Shown here piece after piece: positions 1 through 7,948 of a DNA stretch of 64,000 nucleotides. The stretch lies in NCBI GenBank assembly GCA_016235595.1, contig JACRJX010000009.1, forward strand, positions 1 through 64,000. The letters are read 5' to 3'. This DNA is from Verrucomicrobiota bacterium (GTDB taxonomy: Bacteria; Verrucomicrobiota; Verrucomicrobiia; CAIQCK01). The notes under the pieces were generated by a model that was not told where the DNA came from, did no database searches, and saw only the letters and a program-made list of their open reading frames with translations. Made by a program: the position numbers and the translations under genes. The stretch's first letter is position 1. The number at the start of each line of letters is the position of its first letter.

Positions 1-2022
1 CGACTTCCGGTGCAAGTCCAGGTAAGACGTATTGAACACCAGCCCCAGGTCGCCCGCAAGGTTCAGCCTCTCGCCGGCCGGCTGGCCGTAGTCGTGGCAG
101 CGAACGCAGTGGCGGTCGAAAACCGGCTGGATCTCGGTCAGGTAGTTGAACTCGCGCGGCGGGCCATGCCACGGCTTGAGCCGGCTCGGTGCGCGGCGCA
201 TCGCAAGCGGCGTGCGCGTCGGCAACGTGGCCCCGGAGAGGCGATACTCGTGGCAGCCGATGCAGCCGGCTCGTTCGCCGGGCTGGATGGTTGCGCCGCT
301 GCGCATGGACTGCACCATCATCCCGTCCGCGTCGAGCGCCTGGAAGAAGATAAACTTGTCGGCCGGCACCTCGAAATGAGCCGACCCGTCCGGCTCGACC
401 GGCACGTCGCCGAGGATGCGTTTGTTGCTCGTACAGTTGTAGTTCATCGCCGGCGCCTGGAAGGTGTCCATGTTCCACATCGGTCCCGTCCAGTTGCGTT
501 TCGGCGGCGCCTCGACAACGCGCAACGTCTTGATGCTGCCACGCGGCACTTTCTCCATGCCCGTGCCACGATACACATCGGCCACGTAAAATGTACCGGT
601 CTGTTTCGTGTAATCCACCTGCGGCGGAACGACTGGCGGCCGTGGCCGGGGCGCGAGCGGCATCGGGTCAAAACAACCGAGCGCGTTGTTGCTGCCGGCC
701 CGAGGAGAAGGACCGGCGTCATGCAGCAGGATTTCGTTGCCGAACGTGTCCAGCAAGAAGATACCTGTCCGCTCGCCTTGACCGGTCATGCGCGAGCAGA
801 GGAAATATTTCCCCGCGCCTCGGCCGGTCGCGGTGTCGCTGAGTGGATACGGGTCCTCATACTTGATGGGCAGCGGCTTGAACGCGTCAATCTGGCCAAC
901 GACCGGATGCCCTGGGTCCTGGCCCTGGTGATAATCCGTGCTGTTGCGCAGATACGAACTGATATCGCCGGGCCAACTGCGCACGACCGGTTCGGTGCCG
1001 TCCAAGCCGCGCTCGCGGTCAATGATCACCATCGCGCCCCACGGCCGGTCGTGGCACGAACTGAAGATCGCCACGCAGCGCAGCGAGCCGGGGATGATCC
1101 GCGCGTCGAAAATCGCGCCGGGCGACCACGCGTTGTTGCCGTAGTAAAGCGCGTGCTGCGTACCGTCGGGGTTCACCGTCCACAAGCCGAACGACGGTCC
1201 GTAAGCGCGGTCCACGTATTCCCAGCGATCGTAAATGATGCGGCCATCGGGCGTGACCGACGGGCGCGAGTCGAAAAGGTTGTTACGGCTGATCTGGCGG
1301 ATGTTGGCGCCGTCAGCGTTCATGACGAACAGGTTGGCCTGGATGTGCCGATTGCAGCCGCAGTATTTGATGTCGCGCGTGCTGGCGAACACGATCTGAC
1401 CGTCGGGCAGATAAGCGGGGTCAATGTCGGTGTCGGGCGACGCCCGCGTGAGCTGCCGCAGGCCGCTGCCGTCGCTGTTCATCTCGAAGACGTGATAGCT
1501 GTCCTGCGCGTTGCGCCGCATCGCGAACGCGATCCGCGCGCCGTCGTAGTGGACGTCCAGATCGCGCGCCACGCCGTCCGGAAACGCCAGCAACGTCTGC
1601 ACCCGGCCGCCCCGACGAAAGTCAACCGTCTTGATCGCCGCGCCTGCACCGAAATTTTTCGCGCTGATCTCTCCCGGCTGGAAATCCGTGCCCGTGTTGT
1701 GATGGTCCGGCGCGTATTGCAGCCGCTCGACGAAAACAATCGGCGCGCCGTTGACCAACGGGTTCGCGATCAGCGCCTCGCGCTGAAGCTGGCTGAACGC
1801 CACGCGCACGGAATTCGTGTCCGATGACATCTGCTTCTCGATCTGGTCCAGCCGGCGGAGAAACTCGTCCCCCGACGGATAACGCGGGCCGAAATCGGCC
1901 ACTAGATCGCGAATCGCCGCCCGCAACGTCGCCGGACTGCCGCGGTCGGCGAACACGCTCGCCTGCGGTCTATCCGCAAGAGCCACAGCCGGCAGCGCCA
2001 ACGTCAGGACAAGCCACTTCAC
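1..2022 (-). CDS. HzsA-like secreted beta-propeller/cytochrome c protein (3' end outside window)
   Basis: 674 codons are visible and the C-terminus runs off the left edge. The start is GTG at 2022, overlapping the stop of the preceding gene as GTGA, with a GGAGGA ribosome site about 8 nt upstream. A signal peptide (VKWLVLTLALPAVALA) is followed by an N-terminal helical part and PD40-type propeller repeats (for example DGSGLRQLT and PAYLPDGQIVFAST). Next come the family signatures VPRGSIKTLRV and GSAHFEVPA. Two CxxCH haem-type motifs follow at residues 587-591 (CIGCH) and 639-643 (CVRCH). The pattern matches proteins annotated in PVC bacteria as containing the hydrazine synthase alpha subunit middle domain. 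An extracytoplasmic, haem-binding role is likely. The substrate is unknown, and anammox is not implied because no HzsB/HzsC partner is present. Confidence 0.8.
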   Translation of the reverse strand, partial: MKWLVLTLALPAVALADRPQASVFADRGSPATLRAAIRDLVADFGPRYPSGDEFLRRLDQIEKQMSSDTNSVRVAFSQLQREALIANPLVNGAPIVFVERLQYAPDHHNTGTDFQPGEISAKNFGAGAAIKTVDFRRGGRVQTLLAFPDGVARDLDVHYDGARIAFAMRRNAQDSYHVFEMNSDGSGLRQLTRASPDTDIDPAYLPDGQIVFASTRDIKYCGCNRHIQANLFVMNADGANIRQISRNNLFDSRPSVTPDGRIIYDRWEYVDRAYGPSFGLWTVNPDGTQHALYYGNNAWSPGAIFDARIIPGSLRCVAIFSSCHDRPWGAMVIIDRERGLDGTEPVVRSWPGDISSYLRNSTDYHQGQDPGHPVVGQIDAFKPLPIKYEDPYPLSDTATGRGAGKYFLCSRMTGQGERTGIFLLDTFGNEILLHDAGPSPRAGSNNALGCFDPMPLAPRPRPPVVPPQVDYTKQTGTFYVADVYRGTGMEKVPRGSIKTLRVVEAPPKRNWTGPMWNMDTFQAPAMNYNCTSNKRILGDVPVEPDGSAHFEVPADKFIFFQALDADGMMVQSMRSGATIQPGERAGCIGCHEYRLSGATLPTRTPLAMRRAPSRLKPWHGPPREFNYLTEIQPVFDRHCVRCHDYGQPAGERLNLAGDLGLVFNTSYLDLHRKS

Positions 2023-4493
2023 CTGTAGTTTCCTCCGTAAGTCGTCGCGGTCGTTTTCTGCACAGATAACTGATGATAGCCGGCCGTCTCATGCTCCGTA
2101 CCGGCGGCGTCGCCCCAAGCAGAGGCCAGCGTTGGGACAGGACGGAAGTTCGGATGGTTCTTGTAGACCAGGTTTCGCCGGCCGAAATAGCTGCCATAGT
2201 AAGGACCATTCGCGTCGGCCCACGTAATGAGGCGGACCAGTTCGGCTTGTGACAGCTTCACGTCGTGATGCGGACCGCGAGCGGCAGCAATGAACTTGCT
2301 GGCGTGCGAACCGAGCGCGCGCGGCGGCAACGGCACGACATTGGTGAACTGCATCTGGCTGCCTTTGGGGCCGTAAAACTCAGTGACATAGCTCAGCAGG
2401 TTTTGCTTCATGATGTTCTCGTAGGAACGGTTGAAGAACTGCGTGAGCGCACCGCTCAGGTCGAGGCCGCTCGCGGGCTTCTCGCCGCCGTGACAGCGCA
2501 CGCAATGCCGGTCGAGCACCGGCTGCACGTCGCTGATGTAGTGGATTGTTCTCGGCACTGTCTCGCCCGGTTGCGGCACGGGCGCGACCGCGGGCTTCGC
2601 CAACGCCAGCAATCGCCTGTTGACGCGCGCCGCCGCTGACCTGCCTTCGTGACAACCGACGCAACCACGCGTCTCGCCGGGCTGCAGATTAACGAATGTA
2701 CGCATCCGCTGTATCTCCATGAAATTCTCGTCGAGCGCCTGAAGGAAGATGTTGCGGTGGGCCGGCACCATGAAGTGCGCGGAGCCGTCCTCATGCACCG
2801 GCACGACACCGTGGTTTACCTTCACGTAGATGTGCGCGTAGAGACTGATCGGTGCATGCTGGCCAAGCGCGCTGTCATCCGGCCAGAACCGATGAGCCGA
2901 CCATGGCCGCGCGACTTGTTCGAGGACGCGCAGGTACTTCACCGAACCGCGCGGGACGCCGTCAAGGCCGCGATAGACATCAGTGAGCGCCAAAGTAGCC
3001 GTGTCACTCCGTGACGCGGATGTGGACGATGAAATCTTGTCACGGAGTGACGCAACTACGTTCGGTGTCACGACCGGCGGCTTCTTGCGCGCTCGCAGAA
3101 GCATCGGTTGCCAGCAGGAAATCTGCGGGTCACTGTGGATGCGCACGCGGTTGCCGAACACGTCTATCAGCCATAACCCGTAAGCTGACGTGTGACCCCA
3201 CGGCTGGTCAGGATTGCAGTCCACCAGGAAATACTTCCCCGCGCCGATGTTCGTCTCCGGGTCGGCGAGCGGATATGGCTCCGAGAACAGCGGCCCCTTG
3301 TTATCCGCCACCCACTGGCCGTTTCGGAGATGCGCAAATGTCTCGCCATAGGCGCCCTTCTGCTCGCGGATCAAATTGGAGCTCGCCCGCGTGTCCGGCG
3401 TCAACGAGCGAATCGGCTCCAGCGTATGGATCGGCTTGTTGATGTCCACCAGCAGGATCGGTCCAACCGCGAACGGATGATGAAACGTGCCCGTGCAAAC
3501 AAAGAGGTTGTTCTGGCCGGGGATTGCGCGACCATGGATGAACACCATCGGGTCCTCGATGTCATCACCGTAAATCTCACAGCTCCCTGATCCATCCGGC
3601 CGCATTGCCCAGAGCGCCTGCACGGCAATGACGCCCTTGTCCACATACTCCCACCGAGTATAGAGAATACGCCCATCGTTCATCACGCTCGGGGTGGACT
3701 CGCTGAGCGCGCCCTCGGAGAGCCGCCGCAGGTTTCCGCCGTCGGCGTCCATCCGGTAAAGCAGGTTCACGACGAGATCGTCGGGCTGGTCGCAAAGCAC
3801 GCCGCGCTCGCAACGTGCCGACGCGAACACGATGCCGCCGTCGGGCAGATAACACGGATGAAAATCGTCCGTCGTGTGATAGTAGGGGCTTTTCGGATTA
3901 TGAAACCGCGCCACGCGCTGCGCCTCGTCCGGCGGATCGAATGTGAGCTGTCGCAGCCCGGTGCCGTCCACGCGCGCTTCGTAGAGTCGAAATGCCTTGC
4001 CGGCTTTACTCTTGTAGCCGAACACGACGCGCCGTCCGTCGAACGACAGGTCGTAGCGGTCGGTGATTCCGCCGCTCATTTGTGGGAACAGGTCGGTCAC
4101 CTTGCCGTCCGGCAGCGACAAGACACACAGCCCGCCGCCAGACTTTCTGGCGCGCATGAACTCGGCGTAATACCAGCCCGGCGTGTAGGTGTGGCGCTTC
4201 ACGAACAGCAGCTTGCCCGGGCTGAGCAACGGGTTGCCCGCCACCAGCGCATCGAACTTCAACCTCTCCACTTCATTCGTGATCGCCGCCGTTCCTGCGC
4301 GCTTCTTCAGTTCCTCCCATCGCGTCCGAAACTCCTCCGCTCGATAACGTCCCGGAAACGAAACGGCCAGATCGTCAATCGCTGCGCGCAATGAATCAAG
4401 ACCCTGGCGCGCGACAGCCTCGTCCGCCATGGCGCGGACGGCCCCCGCCAACAGGAGAACAGCGAGGGCAAGGGTTTTGGGTCGCGTCTTCAT
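2019..4493 (-). CDS. HzsA-like secreted beta-propeller/cytochrome c protein
   Basis: 824 aa, beginning with a signal peptide (MKTRPKTLALAVLLLAGAVRA). The middle contains PD40-like blades (DGTGLRQLTF, CYLPDGGIVFASARC, MNDGRILYTRWEYVDKG), then VPRGSVKYLRV and GSAHFMVPA. CxxCH motifs lie at residues 611-615 (CVGCH) and 664-668 (CVRCH). The protein is a paralogue of its downstream neighbour, to which it is coupled by a GTGA overlap; it follows the glycosidase fusion gene after 42 bp. About 16-18 residues near 481-497 have no counterpart in the paralogues and are encoded by a perfect inverted repeat (3003-3051), which looks like an in-frame repeat insertion between two domains. Export and haem attachment are inferred; the electron partner and substrate are unknown. 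Confidence 0.82.
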   Translation of the reverse strand: MKTRPKTLALAVLLLAGAVRAMADEAVARQGLDSLRAAIDDLAVSFPGRYRAEEFRTRWEELKKRAGTAAITNEVERLKFDALVAGNPLLSPGKLLFVKRHTYTPGWYYAEFMRARKSGGGLCVLSLPDGKVTDLFPQMSGGITDRYDLSFDGRRVVFGYKSKAGKAFRLYEARVDGTGLRQLTFDPPDEAQRVARFHNPKSPYYHTTDDFHPCYLPDGGIVFASARCERGVLCDQPDDLVVNLLYRMDADGGNLRRLSEGALSESTPSVMNDGRILYTRWEYVDKGVIAVQALWAMRPDGSGSCEIYGDDIEDPMVFIHGRAIPGQNNLFVCTGTFHHPFAVGPILLVDINKPIHTLEPIRSLTPDTRASSNLIREQKGAYGETFAHLRNGQWVADNKGPLFSEPYPLADPETNIGAGKYFLVDCNPDQPWGHTSAYGLWLIDVFGNRVRIHSDPQISCWQPMLLRARKKPPVVTPNVVASLRDKISSSTSASRSDTATLALTDVYRGLDGVPRGSVKYLRVLEQVARPWSAHRFWPDDSALGQHAPISLYAHIYVKVNHGVVPVHEDGSAHFMVPAHRNIFLQALDENFMEIQRMRTFVNLQPGETRGCVGCHEGRSAAARVNRRLLALAKPAVAPVPQPGETVPRTIHYISDVQPVLDRHCVRCHGGEKPASGLDLSGALTQFFNRSYENIMKQNLLSYVTEFYGPKGSQMQFTNVVPLPPRALGSHASKFIAAARGPHHDVKLSQAELVRLITWADANGPYYGSYFGRRNLVYKNHPNFRPVPTLASAWGDAAGTEHETAGYHQLSVQKTTATTYGGNYR
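3003..3051. repeat. REP-like inverted repeat inserted in frame in an HzsA-like gene
   Basis: GTCACTCCGTGAC (3003-3015) is the exact reverse complement of GTCACGGAGTGAC (3039-3051), separated by 23 nt. Each 13-nt arm is itself a small hairpin (GTCAC-3 nt-GTGAC). The segment lies at the boundary between a PPVVTPNV stretch and a TDVYRG stretch, which are nearly adjacent in the paralogues at 1-2022 and 7945-10863. The host frame stays open through the repeat. That a mobile repeat was inserted is an inference. Confidence 0.7.
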
Positions 4494-4535
4494 TCTATTA
4501 TCGCGCTGCTTCTACATCACAGTAGTCCGGGTCAA

Positions 4536-7079
4536 TCATGGAAGCCAAAGTTCCCCGCCGTCGTGCGTTGCGAGGCCGATCTGCTCGACCCTGTCCTTCC
4601 TGCCGTTGTACCACAACAGCCAGCGGTTGCCGTCGAGGATCGCGAAGGGTTTGTAGCAAGCGCTGGCGTCCCACGCGCCGGGAGTAGGACGGATGATCGG
4701 ATTGGCGGTGAGGCGCTGCCAGCCGCTGATGCCGTCGCGCGAACGGGCAATCCCGATTTGCGCATAGCTCTCGGTGCGGAAGCCGATATAGAACATCAGG
4801 TGCCAGTCGCCGTGACGCATGACATGGCAGGCGGTGACCTTGTGCCGCTCCCATTCGCTCTTCGGATCGGCGGCAAAAATCGGGTTTGAAGGAAGTTTGG
4901 TCCAAGTCATGCCGTCAGGACTCGTCGCATAACCGATGGCGTTCGGCTCGTTCTGCTCGCCGCCGGAATACCACATCCGGAACTGCTTCGCCGCGTCATC
5001 CCAGATCACGTGCGGGCACATGACGGCGACTTTTTCCCACGGCGCTTCAGGCGAAAGCACGGGCTTCTCTGTCATGCGCTTCCAGATTTTCCCGTCGCGG
5101 CTCGTTGCGTAACCGATCCGGGATCCACCCTTGGCCTGACCGGTGAACCACATGTGGTAACCGTCGCCGCGCCTCACCACGACAGGGCGATTCATATTGT
5201 CTTCCCAACCGCTGGCGGCATTGGGACCAAGCACGATGAACGGCTCACTCCAGTGGATGCCGTCCTTGCTCTCCGCCAGTGCAATACTCTTCTTCGGCCG
5301 CCACGAGAACCACATGAGGAAACGGTCGTTTTCCTTGAGCAACGATATGTCGAAGCAGGTGCCCAGTTTGCCGCCCAGCACAGGATTGCCCGCACACTTC
5401 GTCCAACCTGCGGCGGTGGATGATGTCTGGCTGCTGTTCGTTGAAGGGAGTTGACCGGCGACGCGCTGGAGCTTGTCAGCGGCGGCGATCTCGCGGCCAT
5501 CGGCCAGCACGCGCAGACCCTGTCCTTTGCCGTAACGCTGACCGGTCTTGTCCCAAAGAATTGTCAGCGTCCGGCCGTGGTAGGCGATATTGTCGAGGCA
5601 GAAGTAGTCCCAGTCGCCGGGCGCAAGCGGATTCACCTCAACCGTGTCGTCAGCCCGGGGACGCAGGCCGACAAGGCCGGTGATAATGAGGTCACAATAG
5701 GTCGAGTGGTTGTAGTCCTTGCCGCGCTCAACTCCGCCTTTCCTGGCGGACCACGTGCCGTTCTCCCACGACTTCAGGCGCGTGCGTGAAATCCAATCGC
5801 GCGTGAGCGGGTTGAGGTTTTCATCAATCCACGGCACCACGGAACCGTCGTCGAGTTTCAACCGGTGCGAGCAGGCGAAAATCCGCAGCAGGTTGAAGTA
5901 GTCACGATTGCCGACGGCGTCCTGCGGCGCGCTGTTGAGCAGGTTGGCCATCGCGGTAAGCGTTATCGCCGTGGCAAAAGGCCAGCTCGGTCCGTTCCAT
6001 TGGCACTCGTGGCCCTCGTAGGCGATCGAGAACTTCGGATGGCGCTGCTCCGCCGTCGTCAGTCCGAACGGCGCGTAGAAGCCTTTGGGATCCATGACCT
6101 GCTTCCACGCCACAGCATGGCTCACGTCGGGCAGATTGAAATACCACGGTGTGTAGCCGTGAAGCTCCCGCACGTCCACGAACTGCGCGCTCTCGCCACG
6201 CGGCAACGTTTTGAAGAACTGTGCCTGCGCATCCCACAACCGGCTTTGCACGAGCTGCTTTAACCGCGCCGCCTTCTCACGAAACTGGCGCGCAATGTCC
6301 GTCTTGCCCGCCGCGTCGGCGATGGCCGCGATGGCTTGCGCGTCGCCGAACATGTAGCTGTTGATCGTCGGACGGTAGCCGTGGCCGCCGATGGAAACCT
6401 CGCCCCCATCCCGGTCATCAAGCTGCCAGAACAGCCCGCACGAATCGAGATGCGCGCGCGGCTTGTCCGGCTGGGTGGCAATGTAGCGGAGGATGCCACC
6501 CTGCGAAGGCGCGTTCGTTTCCCACGCCCTGTAGTTCGCAATCAGGTCGGGCAACAACTCGCGCGGTAACGACGCGTCGCCGCTGACCAGGCTGCGTGCG
6601 CGAATCGCGTCGGCAGCCCAGAAACTGTAGCGGCGCGGCTCGCCGCCTTTGCGAAACCAGAATACCGAATAGTCGTCGAGGAACTTCGGGTTGCGCAACC
6701 AACGCCCTTCGTAGAGATGGTGGCCGGCGGGACAACTGATCGTATTGTGTTTGCCCGCCCAGCCGACCGCCGGCAGAAACTCCGTGATGACGAATCCATC
6801 GGGCGTGTCTTTGATGTGTTTCCGGTAGGTCCACCAGCGAAAGTAATAGGTGCGCTCGATCTCTGCGTCGGGGCATTCGAACCGTGGCACGTTGGCGCGC
6901 AGGAATTCTGCCGCTTTGACGTTCGGCACGTGCTGCCGGTAAAGCTCATTGTCGGCAGCGTTGAACTGCTCGACATAGGTTTGGAGTTTGTCCGGACGCA
7001 GGGTCGCGTCGGCCGCGCCAGCCAGCGGAGCCAGCCATAGAATGACGACGATCAGCAGTGCCGCGTGTTGTGTTCTCAC
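4536..7079 (-). CDS. Secreted two-domain glycoside hydrolase (alpha/alpha-barrel + five-bladed propeller)
   Basis: 847 aa from a GTG start at 7079 that overlaps the upstream SGNH gene as GTGA; a longer frame reaching back to 7226 is unlikely because it would bury the signal peptide (VRTQHAALLIVVILWLAPLAGA). Residues ~30-570 resemble six-hairpin glycosidases of the MGH1/GH63 type, with an aromatic-rich core (WWTYRKHIK, GPSWPFATA, NHSTYCDL). After a Ser/Thr-rich linker (NSSQTSST), residues ~600-847 form a GH43/GH130-like five-bladed propeller with repeated SRDGxxW motifs and a MNRPVVVRRGDGYHMWFTG blade. Each half alone would be a complete enzyme. The propeller may be catalytic or may bind sugar. 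Polysaccharide processing outside the cytoplasm is the likely role, and the substrate cannot be read from the sequence. Confidence 0.72.
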   Translation of the reverse strand: MRTQHAALLIVVILWLAPLAGAADATLRPDKLQTYVEQFNAADNELYRQHVPNVKAAEFLRANVPRFECPDAEIERTYYFRWWTYRKHIKDTPDGFVITEFLPAVGWAGKHNTISCPAGHHLYEGRWLRNPKFLDDYSVFWFRKGGEPRRYSFWAADAIRARSLVSGDASLPRELLPDLIANYRAWETNAPSQGGILRYIATQPDKPRAHLDSCGLFWQLDDRDGGEVSIGGHGYRPTINSYMFGDAQAIAAIADAAGKTDIARQFREKAARLKQLVQSRLWDAQAQFFKTLPRGESAQFVDVRELHGYTPWYFNLPDVSHAVAWKQVMDPKGFYAPFGLTTAEQRHPKFSIAYEGHECQWNGPSWPFATAITLTAMANLLNSAPQDAVGNRDYFNLLRIFACSHRLKLDDGSVVPWIDENLNPLTRDWISRTRLKSWENGTWSARKGGVERGKDYNHSTYCDLIITGLVGLRPRADDTVEVNPLAPGDWDYFCLDNIAYHGRTLTILWDKTGQRYGKGQGLRVLADGREIAAADKLQRVAGQLPSTNSSQTSSTAAGWTKCAGNPVLGGKLGTCFDISLLKENDRFLMWFSWRPKKSIALAESKDGIHWSEPFIVLGPNAASGWEDNMNRPVVVRRGDGYHMWFTGQAKGGSRIGYATSRDGKIWKRMTEKPVLSPEAPWEKVAVMCPHVIWDDAAKQFRMWYSGGEQNEPNAIGYATSPDGMTWTKLPSNPIFAADPKSEWERHKVTACHVMRHGDWHLMFYIGFRTESYAQIGIARSRDGISGWQRLTANPIIRPTPGAWDASACYKPFAILDGNRWLLWYNGRKDRVEQIGLATHDGGELWLP

Positions 7080-7948
7080 GGTTTGAAAAACGACATCAGG
7101 ATCTTCGACAGGATTTGCTCGCCGAATTCGTTCGCATGGACGCGGTCGCGGTAGAAGACATGCGGATGGAGCTTCGTGGAGCGGATGTATTCGGCCCACG
7201 GCAGGGTCATGTTCAAGAACGCGCAACGTTGCTCAGCCGCGAGCTTCCGCAACGCGACGCCATACTCGCCGGCGCCGGAACGTTTGTCTTTTGCCAGTTC
7301 CTCCGGCGAGCGCGGGTCGGTGGTGCCGAACGTGCCGGTCGCCAACAGGATCTCCACGTCCGGCAACCCGGCGCGCAACTGACCGATGACCTCGCGGATG
7401 CTCTCGATGTCCTTCTGGCTGATACCGCCAATGAACATCAAGTCAGGCTTGAGCGGCACGACGTTCTTCCGAATGCGCTCTTCCTCCTTGTAATGCTGGC
7501 ATCCGCCGCCGCCGCGGACATAGACCGTGCCGCGAATCTCCGCTTTCGGGTAAGCCTCACCCAGCTTCGCCAGCCACGCCGAGCGCATCGTGTCAGCGAC
7601 GATACTGTCGCCCATCGCCAGGATGTGCAATTCGCCGCCCTTGGTCAGAATGCGGCGCGTGCGCTTGAGATGCGTCCAGTCCGGCTTTGGCGGCGTAAAC
7701 CTGCCCTTCGGCATCTCAGCCTGAATCTTCGCAATCTGCTCCAACGACCGCTGCGGTGTGCCGAAGATGGAATAGTCCTTCTCCGGCGTCTTCTGCTCGG
7801 TCTTCACGTCCGGCGGGAACTGCGCCTTCAGCGGCCCTTTCTCCGGAAACTGCACCGGCGAGTCTTTCATCATGTCGGCGAGAGCAAGCGATGCCGCAAA
7901 ACAGGCAAACAAGGCAAGTGCGTATGTTGATTTCACGGTGTCATTCAC
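7076..7948 (-). CDS. Secreted SGNH/GDSL-type hydrolase
   Basis: 290 aa from an ATG at 7948 that overlaps the upstream gene as ATGA. A GTG at 7936 (V/MKSTYALALFACFAASLALA) is an alternative that gives a cleaner signal peptide. The SGNH blocks are visible: AMGDSIV with nucleophile Ser115, the glycine of RGGGGC, a degenerate third block (IGGISQ, where Asn is usual) and the terminal D-x-x-H pair at Asp268/His271 (DRVHANE). The family hydrolyses acyl esters, often acetyl groups on polysaccharides. Its place between a glycosidase fusion and an HzsA-like gene supports a deacetylase role in glycan breakdown, which is an inference. The replaced Asn could weaken the oxyanion hole. Confidence 0.78.
   Translation of the reverse strand: MNDTVKSTYALALFACFAASLALADMMKDSPVQFPEKGPLKAQFPPDVKTEQKTPEKDYSIFGTPQRSLEQIAKIQAEMPKGRFTPPKPDWTHLKRTRRILTKGGELHILAMGDSIVADTMRSAWLAKLGEAYPKAEIRGTVYVRGGGGCQHYKEEERIRKNVVPLKPDLMFIGGISQKDIESIREVIGQLRAGLPDVEILLATGTFGTTDPRSPEELAKDKRSGAGEYGVALRKLAAEQRCAFLNMTLPWAEYIRSTKLHPHVFYRDRVHANEFGEQILSKILMSFFKP

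Noticed and set aside
10..1827. 605-codon open frame on the plus strand
   Set aside because: It is the antisense shadow of the HzsA-like gene; the translation is Arg/Ala/Val/His-rich with no domain, while the minus strand shows clear CxxCH and propeller motifs.
7058..7930. 290-codon plus-strand frame opposite the SGNH hydrolase
   Set aside because: Nearly the same length as the real gene, but no motif and biased composition; the minus frame carries SGNH residues and a signal peptide.
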